Part shown: positions 1 to 7,955 of the stretch, piece by piece | Layout: the number at the start of each line of letters is the position of its first letter | How positions within the stretch are numbered: position 1 is the first letter of the stretch | DNA from: Anaerolineales bacterium UBA2029 | GTDB lineage: Bacteria > Chloroflexota > Anaerolineae > Aggregatilineales > Aggregatilineaceae | Assembly (NCBI GenBank): GCA_002332795.1 | Contig: DDBP01000315.1 | Span: forward strand, 1 to 22,771 | Reading direction: 5' to 3' | DNA length: 22,771 bases | The notes under the pieces: model-generated | The model's input: only the letters and a program-made list of their open reading frames with translations | The model's database searches: none | What the model was told of the DNA's origin: nothing | Translations under genes and position numbers: made by a program

Positions 1-25
1 AGCCTGGACTGGAGAGGGGGCGACG

Positions 26-59
26 AGGCGCGCCAGCGCCGAGGGGGGTGAGGTAAAGT
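26..59. repeat. G-rich direct repeat, copy A
   Basis: The stretch from AGGCGCGCCAGCGCC through GGGGGTGAGG is repeated imperfectly at 133-166 (copy B), with a few substitutions and one inserted base. A looser relative with the same GGGGTGAGG tail lies at about 2500-2535. The region 1-198 holds these copies and a small hairpin (CTCGG 104-108 with CCGAG 117-121). I see no convincing gene in it. It looks like dispersed intergenic repeat debris. Confidence 0.5.
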
Positions 60-132
60 TGAGGGCAGCTTCCTTTTCGAGATGCGCCCAATGGCTGTCC
101 GCCCTCGGACCACACACCGAGAGAGAGCAGCA

Positions 133-166
133 AGGCGCGTCAGTGCTGAGCGGGGGTGAGGTCAGT
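133..166. repeat. G-rich direct repeat, copy B
   Basis: Second copy of the repeat at 26-59: AGGCGCG then CAGTGCTGAG then GGGGGTGAGG. It ends about 30 bp before the start codon of the first gene, so it lies in the leader or promoter region of that gene. Confidence 0.5.
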
Positions 167-198
167 CGGCGCGCAGCTTGTACGAGGCAGGGCGACCC

Positions 199-1017
199 AT
201 GAGCAAACAACCGCCGGACGTAGACGCCATCGTGGCGGAACTGGCGCGCAACAAGAAATACCGCGCCATCGGCATTGCCGAAGACACCATCCGCGACATC
301 GTGCTGAGCGAGCTGGCCCGTCAGCCGAACGCCAAAGCTGCTGTGCAGTCGGCCCGCAAGAAGCTACACGAAGTCGTCGCGCTCTACCTGGGCGATCCCG
401 ATTACGACGCCGCCGAAGCACAACTTGCTGACGCCTGCGCGACAGGCGACCCGGCGACTATCCGCGCGGCCTGCGCAGCGATCATGGAGGCGCACGACTC
501 CACCCGCGAACGTCTGCCGTTGCTGGAAAGCTTCTATCCGCGCCTGTTCGCCGTGACCGGCGTCCCGCAGACCGTGCTCGACCTGGCCTGCGGGCTGAAC
601 CCGCTGGCGATCCCCTGGATGGGGCTGCCCGCCGGCGCGCGCTACTACGCCTACGACCTCCATCAGCGGCGCGTGGACTTCCTCAACCGCGCCCTGGCTC
701 TGCTCGGCGCAGGCGGCGCGGCCATCTTCCAGGACATTCTGGTCACGCCGCCGCAGGAATCCGGCGACGTAGCCCTGCTGCTGAAAGAAATTCACCGTAT
801 GGAAAAGCGGCGGCGCGGGATCGTCCTGCCGCTGCTGGACGCGCTAGAGGTGCGCTGGATCGTGCTCTCCTCGCCGACGCGCAGCCGCACTGGTCGCCGC
901 GCCGTCAAGGAGGCGTATCGCGAGCAGGTGCACGGCATCCTGGCCGCGCGCCCCTGGCCGATCATCGAGATCGAGTTCGCCAACGAACTGCTCTATTGCA
1001 TCGCCAAAGCGCCATGA
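199..1017 (+). CDS. 16S rRNA m7G1405-type methyltransferase (ArmA/Rmt/FmrO family)
   Basis: Predicted cytoplasmic AdoMet-dependent methyltransferase of 272 aa. Family members methylate N7 of G1405 in the 30S decoding site and give high resistance to 4,6-linked deoxystreptamine aminoglycosides such as gentamicin and kanamycin. Seen in the sequence: an N-terminal helical domain (about 1-105), the family signature STRERLP (101-107) followed by an aromatic SFYPRLF, the AdoMet motif DLACGLNPLAIPWM (128-141), YYAYDLHQRRVDFLN (149-163), VALLLKEIHRMEKRRRG (191-207), the LLDALEVRWIVLSSPT block (212-227) and NELLYCIAK near the C-terminus. Length matches the family. ATG 199 is preferred over TTG 178 because CAGGG lies 6 nt upstream. 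Its stop overlaps the next start (ATGA), so it is coupled to an RsmF-like methylase. There is no mobile element nearby and base use matches the neighbours, so it looks resident rather than acquired. The exact target base is inferred from family. Confidence 0.88.
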   Translation: MSKQPPDVDAIVAELARNKKYRAIGIAEDTIRDIVLSELARQPNAKAAVQSARKKLHEVVALYLGDPDYDAAEAQLADACATGDPATIRAACAAIMEAHDSTRERLPLLESFYPRLFAVTGVPQTVLDLACGLNPLAIPWMGLPAGARYYAYDLHQRRVDFLNRALALLGAGGAAIFQDILVTPPQESGDVALLLKEIHRMEKRRRGIVLPLLDALEVRWIVLSSPTRSRTGRRAVKEAYREQVHGILAARPWPIIEIEFANELLYCIAKAP

Positions 1018-2465
1018 GCGATACCCTGTCCGCCCGCCTGCAACACTACCGGCAACTGCTCTCTCCGGCGGAGCTATCCCGCCTGGAGGCGGCGCTGACC
1101 CGCCCGCAGCCGCCCGCGCTGCGCGTCAACACACTCAAGATCAGCGTGGAGGAGGCGCGGGCGACATGGCCGCTGTGGTACGGCTGGGAGATCGAGCCGG
1201 TGCCCTTCTGCCCGGCGGGGTGGCAGGTGTTGCGGGCAGGACAACCGCTCAGTCAGACGCTGGAATACGAACACGGTTACTATTACGTGCAGGACGCCGC
1301 CTCGATGCTGCCCGCCGAGTTGTTCACCGCGCACGACGCCCCGCTGATCCTCGACCTGGCCGCGGCCCCCGGCGGCAAGAGTACGCACCTGGCCAGCCGC
1401 TACGCCGACCGCGGCGTGATCCTGGCCAACGACAGCAGCGTCGCGCGCCTGACCGCGCTGCGCTCCAACCTGCAGACGTGGGGCGTCTTCGGCGCACTGG
1501 TGACCGGCTTCCCCGGCGAGCGCTTCGGGCGCTGGTTTCCGGAGACGTTCGACCGCGTGCTGCTCGATGCGCCGTGCAGCGGCGAGACTTTCCGGCCCCT
1601 GAGCGGCGGGCGAGGGCGCGTCGTCAGCGAGCGCGAGCGGGCGGCGCTCTGTCTGCGCCAGGACGCCCTGTTGCTGAGCGCTTTCCTGGCCGCGCGGCCC
1701 GGCGGAGAAATCGTCTACGCCACGTGCACGCTGGCCCCCGAAGAAGACGAAGCCGTCCTCGATGGGTTGCTGCGGCGCTATCCCGGCGCAGTGGAGGTGG
1801 AAGCGGTCGAGGGCGCGCCGCAAGCGCCCGGCCTGATGACCGACGGCGTGCGCACCTTCGATCCGACGGTACAACGGGCCATCCGCCTGTGGCCGCACCT
1901 GTTCCAGACGGCGGGTTTCTTCGCGGCGCGGCTGCGCAAACTGGCTTCCGTGCCCGTCGAGCCGGACGAACGCCCCGTCCGCCCCTGGGCGGCGACAGGG
2001 ATGACCGCCCTCAGCCGCGCCGAAGTCGCCCGCCTGAGCGCAGACTGGCGGTCGTTCTACGGCTTCGACCTGGGCGCGGCCCTGGAGACGCTGGAGCTGA
2101 CGCTCTGGCGGCGCGAACGGTTGCTGTTCGCCGTGCCACAACGCCTGATCGCGCTCTTCGGCGATCTGCCACACGCCGCAGCAGGGTTGCTGGCCGGGCA
2201 GGAACTGGACGGGCAGATCATCCCCTCGCACGAGCTGATCACGCGCTTCGACAGGGCGTTCACGGGCGCGCGAGTGACGCTGGACGAGGCGCAGGTCGCC
2301 CTGTGGCGGCAGGGGCGCGATCTGCGCCCCGCCCCGGCAACAGGCTATCCGGCGGGGACGGTGATCTTGCTGCAGGACGAATGCGGGCGCTTTCTGGGAC
2401 GCGGGCGCTTGCTCGGCGACCGCCTGCGCAACCTGTTACCTCGTCGCGTCAAGGGTGCGCCGTAG
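1014..2465 (+). CDS. rsmF: RsmF-like 16S rRNA (cytosine-5) methyltransferase
   Basis: A 483-aa NOL1/NOP2/Sun-family m5C methyltransferase. Visible motifs: PPALRVNTL (33-41) in the N-terminal RNA-binding part, VQDAASMLPAEL (92-103), AdoMet motif I LDLAAAPGGKSTHLA (113-127), DAPCSG (185-190, release cysteine 188) and YATCTLAPEEDE (235-246, nucleophile cysteine 238). About 240 further residues end in a PUA-like tail (TVILLQDECGRFLGRGRL ... NLLPRR), the arrangement of RsmF/YebU rather than RsmB. E. coli RsmF makes m5C1407; the Thermus enzyme also acts at C1400 and C1404. ATG 1014 overlaps the TGA of the upstream m7G1405-type gene. An in-frame TTG at 996 would overlap more deeply and is less likely. 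Family is certain; target base is inferred. Confidence 0.85.
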   Translation: MSDTLSARLQHYRQLLSPAELSRLEAALTRPQPPALRVNTLKISVEEARATWPLWYGWEIEPVPFCPAGWQVLRAGQPLSQTLEYEHGYYYVQDAASMLPAELFTAHDAPLILDLAAAPGGKSTHLASRYADRGVILANDSSVARLTALRSNLQTWGVFGALVTGFPGERFGRWFPETFDRVLLDAPCSGETFRPLSGGRGRVVSERERAALCLRQDALLLSAFLAARPGGEIVYATCTLAPEEDEAVLDGLLRRYPGAVEVEAVEGAPQAPGLMTDGVRTFDPTVQRAIRLWPHLFQTAGFFAARLRKLASVPVEPDERPVRPWAATGMTALSRAEVARLSADWRSFYGFDLGAALETLELTLWRRERLLFAVPQRLIALFGDLPHAAAGLLAGQELDGQIIPSHELITRFDRAFTGARVTLDEAQVALWRQGRDLRPAPATGYPAGTVILLQDECGRFLGRGRLLGDRLRNLLPRRVKGAP

Positions 2466-2490
2466 ATTGCCAGAAGGCAAGGGGTGCGCC

Positions 2491-2523
2491 CCTCGCCCTC
2501 GCGACTGGCGTCGCGGGGTGAGG
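2491..2523. other. Long GC hairpin in the 223-bp gap after rsmF
   Basis: CGCGAC (2500-2505) and GTCGCG (2510-2515) form a perfect stem around TGGC. It extends outward through CCTCGCCCT against GGGTGAGG with one or two mismatches. It lies 25 bp after the rsmF stop and may slow or end transcription, but no T-run follows. The G-rich right flank (GGGGTGAGGGGAGTGAGGGG) resembles the repeats at 26-59 and 133-166, so it may be a dispersed repeat. Confidence 0.45.
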
Positions 2524-2688
2524 GGAGTGAGGGGCCACAGAGCGCCGCCAACCGCCCGACACATTGTGCACGCACCCGCTCGGACGGATAGCTTTCGCTA
2601 CAACTTTTCGACCCTGACTGCGTATATACCTGTTGGCAGGAAGTCCCCGACCCCCGCAATCTGTGACATGAAAGGGAGAAATGTAAGC

Positions 2689-3480
2689 ATGGCCGAAGCC
2701 ACTACCAATCATTACGTCGTGCGCACCGAGAACCTGCGCAAAGACCTGAAGATGGGCGAGGTTGTCGTGCACGCCGTGCGGGGCGTCTCGCTGACCGTCG
2801 CGCCGGGCGAGTTCCTGGGCATCATCGGGCCGTCGGGCAGCGGCAAGTCTACGCTGCTGGGCCTGATCGGTGGATTGGATACCCCTACCAGCGGGCGCGT
2901 GTACATTGATGGGGTAGACATCACCGATCTCGACGAGCGCGCGCTCACCCGCGTGCGCAACGAGAAGATCGGCTTCGTCTTCCAGTTCTTCAACCTGATC
3001 CCGACCCTGACTGCGCTGGAGAACGTGGCGCTGCCCATTCAGTTCGCCCGCAAGCGCAAGTACAACCCCACCAAACGCGCCAAAGAGTTGCTGGAACTGC
3101 TGGGCCTGGGCGACCGGATGCATCATCGGCCCACGCAGCTTTCGGGCGGGCAGCAACAGCGCGTGGCGCTGGCCCGCGCCCTGGCCAACGAGCCGCCGCT
3201 GCTGCTGTGCGACGAGCCGACCGGCAACCTGGACACCGAGTCCAGCGAAGTGGTGATGAAAGCCCTGCGCGACGTACAGCGTCAACTGGGCACGACGATC
3301 ATCGTCGTCACGCACGACATGGACGTGGCGTCGCAATGCGACCGCGTGGTGGCGCTGGTAGACGGCAAGATCGCCCAGGACGTGGACGCGCGCTCTACCG
3401 CGCAGATGGAAGCGATCCGCCTGCTCAAAGACAAACGCTCGACCGGCGAACTGAAACCAGTGACGGTGAACGGGCGCTAG
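2689..3480 (+). CDS. ABC transporter ATP-binding protein (LolD/MacB type)
   Basis: A 263-aa nucleotide-binding subunit that would power the FtsX-like permease encoded next. All ABC motifs are present: Walker A GPSGSGKS (47-54), Q-loop Gln99 in FVFQFFNL, signature LSGGQQQR (151-158), Walker B LLLCDE (171-176) followed by PTGNLD, and H-loop His209 in VVTHD. The PTGNLD and LTALENV segments are typical of the LolD/MacB/FtsE-like branch, which handles lipoproteins, peptides or membrane-released cargo rather than soluble nutrients. The cargo cannot be read from sequence. ATG 2689 is chosen because AGGGAG sits 10 nt upstream; the in-frame ATG at 2668 has no ribosome site. The permease starts 13 bp after this stop. 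Confidence 0.93.
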   Translation: MAEATTNHYVVRTENLRKDLKMGEVVVHAVRGVSLTVAPGEFLGIIGPSGSGKSTLLGLIGGLDTPTSGRVYIDGVDITDLDERALTRVRNEKIGFVFQFFNLIPTLTALENVALPIQFARKRKYNPTKRAKELLELLGLGDRMHHRPTQLSGGQQQRVALARALANEPPLLLCDEPTGNLDTESSEVVMKALRDVQRQLGTTIIVVTHDMDVASQCDRVVALVDGKIAQDVDARSTAQMEAIRLLKDKRSTGELKPVTVNGR

Positions 3481-3493
3481 CAAGGACACGGCC

Positions 3494-6433
3494 ATGATCG
3501 AAAAGCTCAGGTTCTACACGCGCCATTCGCTCAACGATCTGCGCGTCAACAAGCAGCGCACGCTGTTCGCGTTGCTGTGCATCGCGGCGGGCGTGGCGGC
3601 TATCGTCAGCCTGCAGACGCTCGGCGTGATGATCGAAGATACGCTGACTGGCAGCCTGCAAGAGAGCAACCGCGGCGACATTCGCCTCACGGCCAGCCGC
3701 GACGAGTCCGCCCGTGTTCAGCGCGCCCGCGACGAGGGGCTGATCGCGCCGGCGGGCGGCTTCGGCGGCAACCTGTTCACTCCCCAGGGCATTCAGACCA
3801 TCGGGGACTGGCTGAGGGAAGAATATCCTGGCACCACCGTGACCTATCGGCAGGCGCTGACTTCGATCACGGCGGGCATGGTGGTCAGCAACCCGCGCAA
3901 CGACGAAGAGCAGACCTTCGTCACGCCCTACATCGTGGAGATCGCCGCCTATCCCCTCTATGGCGAGCGCCGCACCGAAGATGGAAAGCTCCTGCGCGAA
4001 GTGATGCGGGCTCCGACGGACATCGTGATCAGCCGCAACCTGGCCGACACGCTTGACGCTCAGGTTGGCGATACGCTGTTGCTGAGCGGAGCCAAGGCCG
4101 AATTCACCCTGCGCGGCATCGTGCCCACCTCGGAGGAGGCCGGTTACGAGAACTTCTCCGGCAACCTGATCGGCTATTACTACCTTGACGTGTCCGCCGT
4201 CGCGCTGTTCAACGGGGACATCTCCGCGGGCGCTGATCAGATTTACGTGCGCCTGGGCGACCCCGCGCAGGTAGAAGAGGCCACGCGGACCATCCGGCAG
4301 CGCTTCGACTTCGTGGAGACGATCAACACGGTTGATCTGCAAGAGCAAAACCGCGAAGTCGCCGACGCCATCAACCAACTGGTGGTGATTATGGGGTTGG
4401 TGTCGCTGCTCATCGGCGGCATCGGCATCGTCAACACCATGCTGGTCATCGTCAGCCGCCGCACGACGGAAGTAGCTGTGCTGAAGACCATCGGCCTGGA
4501 AGCGGAACAGGTAACCGCGCTCTTCCTGACCGAAGCCGTGCTGATGGGCATCTTCGGCAGTTTGCTGGGTATCGTCCTGGGTTGGGTTGCTGCCTACGCC
4601 GTCAAGGGTGTGGCCGAAGGCTTCCTGGCGCAGACGCTCACCTTCCGCATCACGCCCGCTCCGGCGCTGACGGGTTTCGTCGTCGGGGTGATCGTCACCA
4701 CCATCTTCGGCTTCCTGCCCACCCTGGCGGCAGGTCAGGTGCGCCCCAACCTGGTGCTGCGCCCCACCGACACGGTGATCCCCCGCGCGGGGCGTGCCCG
4801 TTCCTTCGCCGCGCTGCTGTTCGTCATGCTGGCGATCAGCCTGGTGGCGCAACCGCTGATCAACGACCTGCTCTCGGCGCAGTCTATCCGCGCTGCGGCG
4901 ATGGGCGTGGGCGGCTTCCTGGGGCTGCTGATGGGCGTCACCCTGCTCAGCGGGAGCATCTTCGCTGGCTGGACGCGGCGCAAACTCTGGCGGCGGATCA
5001 TCCGCTGGGCGCTGATGATACCGGGCCTGCCGCTGCTGGGCGCGGCCTTCGGCTATGCCGTGCCGGCCCTGCTGATCCTGTTCGGCACGTTCATCACTGT
5101 CGGCGTGCTCTACGCCGTGCTGTGGGTGATCATCTGGCTGGTGGGGCGCTTCCTGCCCACCTGGCGGCTGGTTGACCTCAAGCTGGTGCTGCGGGCCATG
5201 CTGGCGACCAAAGGGCGCGCGGCTTCCACCCTGCTGGCGCTGGTGGTAGGGGTCTTCACGCTCAGCCTGATCACCATGCTGGCCACGGCCATCACCAACC
5301 GTTTCGCCCAGATTCTGGAAAACGAAGTGGGCGGCAACGTGATCGTCTTCGCCGCGGGGACAGGCGACACGCTGCGCATGGTCGAGGAGCGGCTGGCGAC
5401 CGTCGAGGGCGTGCGCAGCTATTCCGCCGTCGCCACCTACGACGTGACTCTGGTCTCGGCCACCGATGTCAGCGAGAATCGTATCCTGACGGCCAGTCAG
5501 TTGGTCAACCTGGCTCGCCAGGAGGCCGAAGAAGAAGCCGACAGCTTCCGCTGGATGTTCAGCAGCATAGACGCGCGCGGCGTGCACGCCAACCTGCCCG
5601 ACGTGACCTTTTACCGGGGGCGTCAGTTGCTCCCCACCGACACCGGCCCCTGGAATCCCGATGAGGGTCAGTACCCGCCTATCGTCATCTCGGCCACGCA
5701 GGGCGTGGTTGCCACCGGCCTGGAAGTGGGCGATCAGTTGCTGTTCGAGTTCACCACGCCCGGCCAGAGCGCCACAGGGACGGAGCGCAAACTGGTGCGC
5801 TTCGAGATCGTGGGCATGATAGACCGGCGCACGCCGGGAGTACAGGTGAACTTCGGCTCGGCCAACTACGCGCCGATCAACGCCTTCCCGCCCGATGTGC
5901 GCCCGTCCAGCGTCAGCGCCATCGTGGATGTGGAAGAAAGTCAGATTCGGGCGCTGCGGCGGGCCATGAACGAAATCCCGCTGACCTTCGTGATGGAGAC
6001 GAAGCTGCTCAACGACCTGATCAACCGCGTCATTGATCAGTTCACCTCGTTCCCCATCCTGGTGGCGGCGCTGGCGCTGGTTGTCGGCGGCATCGTCATC
6101 GCCAATTCGGTGGCGCTGGCCACCCTGGAACGCCGGCGCGAGATCGCCATCATGAAGGCGGTGGGGTTGCAACGCGAGCGCGTCCTGGGCATGTTGCTGC
6201 TCGAATACGGCCTGCTGGGGCTGATCGGCGGGCTGATCGGCGTCGGGTTGGGTGGCATAGGGCTGCTGTTCCTGCTCATTCGGGCCTTCGGCGGCGAACT
6301 GGGGCGCTCGATTCCCTACGTCACCGCGCTGGAACTGATGGCGCTGTGCGTGCTGATCGCGCTGACCGCGGCTATCCTCACGGCATGGCGCGCCTCCGGC
6401 GAGAAGCCGCTCAACGTGCTGCGCTACGAATAG
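3494..6433 (+). CDS. Tandem FtsX-domain ABC permease
   Basis: A 979-aa membrane permease and the partner of the ATPase just upstream; AAGGA lies 7 nt before its ATG. It carries two FtsX/MacB halves. Half one has a TM helix at about 24-43, a roughly 250-residue extracytoplasmic domain, then three TM helices at about 295-320, 342-370 and 392-413. A hydrophobic middle block at about 436-555 adds roughly four helices. Half two begins near 558 with a TM at about 577-600, a second external domain, and a terminal three-helix FtsX block from about 854. Both FtsX blocks carry the coupling-helix type sequence (RRTTEVAVLKTIGLE; ERRREIAIMKAVGLQ). One large fused permease with one ATPase is common in monoderm bacteria. 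Substrate unknown. Confidence 0.9.
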   Translation: MIEKLRFYTRHSLNDLRVNKQRTLFALLCIAAGVAAIVSLQTLGVMIEDTLTGSLQESNRGDIRLTASRDESARVQRARDEGLIAPAGGFGGNLFTPQGIQTIGDWLREEYPGTTVTYRQALTSITAGMVVSNPRNDEEQTFVTPYIVEIAAYPLYGERRTEDGKLLREVMRAPTDIVISRNLADTLDAQVGDTLLLSGAKAEFTLRGIVPTSEEAGYENFSGNLIGYYYLDVSAVALFNGDISAGADQIYVRLGDPAQVEEATRTIRQRFDFVETINTVDLQEQNREVADAINQLVVIMGLVSLLIGGIGIVNTMLVIVSRRTTEVAVLKTIGLEAEQVTALFLTEAVLMGIFGSLLGIVLGWVAAYAVKGVAEGFLAQTLTFRITPAPALTGFVVGVIVTTIFGFLPTLAAGQVRPNLVLRPTDTVIPRAGRARSFAALLFVMLAISLVAQPLINDLLSAQSIRAAAMGVGGFLGLLMGVTLLSGSIFAGWTRRKLWRRIIRWALMIPGLPLLGAAFGYAVPALLILFGTFITVGVLYAVLWVIIWLVGRFLPTWRLVDLKLVLRAMLATKGRAASTLLALVVGVFTLSLITMLATAITNRFAQILENEVGGNVIVFAAGTGDTLRMVEERLATVEGVRSYSAVATYDVTLVSATDVSENRILTASQLVNLARQEAEEEADSFRWMFSSIDARGVHANLPDVTFYRGRQLLPTDTGPWNPDEGQYPPIVISATQGVVATGLEVGDQLLFEFTTPGQSATGTERKLVRFEIVGMIDRRTPGVQVNFGSANYAPINAFPPDVRPSSVSAIVDVEESQIRALRRAMNEIPLTFVMETKLLNDLINRVIDQFTSFPILVAALALVVGGIVIANSVALATLERRREIAIMKAVGLQRERVLGMLLLEYGLLGLIGGLIGVGLGGIGLLFLLIRAFGGELGRSIPYVTALELMALCVLIALTAAILTAWRASGEKPLNVLRYE

Positions 6434-6460
6434 ATCGGGCGAATTTCGCAACGATCAGCA

Positions 6461-6495
6461 AAGGGGTCGTGTGAATGAACACGGCCCCCTCTTTT
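6461..6495. terminator. Bidirectional terminator between convergent genes
   Basis: AGGGGTCGTGT and ACACGGCCCCCT pair around GAATGA with one bulge. The right arm is followed by CTTTT. On the minus strand the stem is followed by a weaker T-containing stretch. It sits between the permease stop (6433) and the stop of the minus-strand gene (6513), so it may serve both. Confidence 0.75.
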
Positions 6496-6512
6496 CACCT
6501 GGTGAGAGACTG

Positions 6513-7778
6513 TCAGTCGCGGGGGATGCGCAGGTCGGTCAGCAGACGGCGCGCTTTGTCAATGAGCAGGTTCAGCAGGTCGAAGACCTCGTCGAAGGTG
6601 GCATCCGCCAGGTCTATACGGCCATCGCGCGCGTGCGCAAGCTGAATCAGGCTCTGCCAGGGTTTCTCGCCCGGCAACAGCACCCGCCCGTGCAGGGCCA
6701 CGCCCGCCAGCACCAGCGGGACGTAGATATGCTCCAGCCGGATGGGGGCACGACCTTCCAGCGCGGCAACCAGGCGGGTTGCGTAGTCGGTGCGCTCTGC
6801 CTGATCGCCAAAATCGGCGTTGGTGAAGCTGCTCACCACATAGAAGCCGAGCATCGTCGCGTCGTAGATTGCCGCCGAGTAGAGCAGGCTGATCAGCCGA
6901 TCAATGTCGTGGGCCACGTCTGGATCGGTGGCCAGCAGGCGGCACAACCGTTTGAACCAGGCGCTTTCTTCGCGGGAAAAGCCCTGTTCCAGGTCCAGCC
7001 CTTCCTGCAACACATACATCAGCGCCCGCACAATGAACAGCGCTTCTGCCGGGTGCAGGGGCATCCCTGCCTCGGCAAAGACGGCGTTGGTGTGTTCCAG
7101 CAGGGGCACATAGAGCAGAGCAGGGGACAGCGCGCGGGCGACCTTCAGCGCGTCGTCGCAGCTTGCCGCCACCTGCTGCTCTTCCTGCCGAAAGTCGCTC
7201 AACGTCCACAGCGCCTCATAGCGCGGTTGCGGCGGCTCGTCGAGCGGGGGCAGCCGTCCGGGGTAGACATCCAGCATTGTGCCCAGTTGTTGCGGGGCCA
7301 CCTGCCGGGCACTGAAAGCGATGTCGCGCAGCACCGCCAGACGGGTGGGCGAGATCGTCAGCAGGCTGGGGGGCGGCCCGCCCGATGGCGGTCGGACGAC
7401 CTGATAGCGATCCGGCGCGGTGGCCTCGATGGCCACCACGATGGGATAGCCTGGGGCAGGACGGGTGGGAGCCTGCGGGGTGATGGGAATGTGCACCAAG
7501 CCACATTCTACCGCTGGCAGGGTCAGCGCCAGGCGCGGACGCGGAGTGAAAAAGAGCGCTGGTTGTCCTGCCGCGTCGCGTGTCGGCGTCTTCACCAGCA
7601 GGCGCAATGCCAGCGGACGGTTGGTCATATTCTGCAGCAGCACCAGCGCTTCGACCGGGCGGTCGAGCGCGGTTACTGCCGGGAAGATGCCCAGCGCGCA
7701 TTGCACCAGGTCGCCGATGGTCAGACGGCGCTCGCTCAACTGCCCCAGCACATCGGGGTACATCCCTGTATCGTCCAC
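6513..7778 (-). CDS. Hypothetical protein, 421 aa
   Basis: I do not recognise this family. The protein has no signal peptide and no clear transmembrane helix, so it is probably cytoplasmic. Roughly the first 150 residues look beta-rich, with alternating hydrophobic segments (VEALVLLQNMTNRPLALRLLV; LALTLPAVECGLVHIPI; GYPIVVAIEA), as in an immunoglobulin-like sandwich. A proline-rich linker follows (RPPSGGPPPS). The remainder looks helical, with several aliphatic helices (ALFIVRALMYVLQEGLDLEQ; IDRLISLLYSAAIYDATMLGF; FDEVFDLLNLLIDKARRLL). The start is GTG 7778 with AGGGGGG 5 nt upstream; ATG 7763, five codons in, is the alternative. It is divergent from the S1-domain gene. Base composition and frame fidelity support a real gene; function unknown. 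Confidence 0.75.
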   Translation of the reverse strand: MDDTGMYPDVLGQLSERRLTIGDLVQCALGIFPAVTALDRPVEALVLLQNMTNRPLALRLLVKTPTRDAAGQPALFFTPRPRLALTLPAVECGLVHIPITPQAPTRPAPGYPIVVAIEATAPDRYQVVRPPSGGPPPSLLTISPTRLAVLRDIAFSARQVAPQQLGTMLDVYPGRLPPLDEPPQPRYEALWTLSDFRQEEQQVAASCDDALKVARALSPALLYVPLLEHTNAVFAEAGMPLHPAEALFIVRALMYVLQEGLDLEQGFSREESAWFKRLCRLLATDPDVAHDIDRLISLLYSAAIYDATMLGFYVVSSFTNADFGDQAERTDYATRLVAALEGRAPIRLEHIYVPLVLAGVALHGRVLLPGEKPWQSLIQLAHARDGRIDLADATFDEVFDLLNLLIDKARRLLTDLRIPRD

Positions 7779-7843
7779 GCCGACCCCCCTTTGCCGCCTG
7801 TCCGCCCCCGCTGCAGCGTCGGGAATCTGCCTATGCTCCCATC

Positions 7844-7872
7844 ATTGTATGCCATTCGGCAGATTTTGCACC
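7844..7872 (-). promoter_or_regulatory. Candidate promoter of the 421-aa gene
   Basis: Read on the minus strand, TACAAT (7844-7849) is a good -10 box, about 65 bp upstream of the GTG start. The region 17 nt further upstream is a poor -35 match. It is back to back with the stronger promoter at 7890-7918. Confidence 0.35.
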
Positions 7873-7889
7873 TGCGCCCCACCAAGCGT

Positions 7890-7918
7890 TTGATTATTGG
7901 CTTGCCTGTGTGTATAAT
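7890..7918 (+). promoter_or_regulatory. Near-consensus housekeeping promoter of the S1-domain gene
   Basis: TTGATT (7890-7895), exactly 17 nt, then TATAAT (7913-7918). Transcription should begin near 7925, giving a leader of about 30 nt with GGAG at 7940-7943. This is the best-matched sigma-70-type promoter in the window and implies strong constitutive expression. Confidence 0.8.
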
Positions 7919-7955
7919 GCCCCTGCACTCGTGAGTACCGGAGAACGAAACTTCC

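Noticed and set aside
2681..2686. ATG-TAA minimal start-stop between the ribosome site and the ABC ATPase start
   Set aside because: It lies only 2 nt from the AGGGAG, too close for efficient initiation; most likely chance.
3425..6451. Long open frame (about 1000 codons) antisense to the 979-aa permease
   Set aside because: The translated product is low-complexity, rich in His, Gln, Asp and Arg, with no domain. It mirrors a real GC-rich gene and is a codon-composition shadow.
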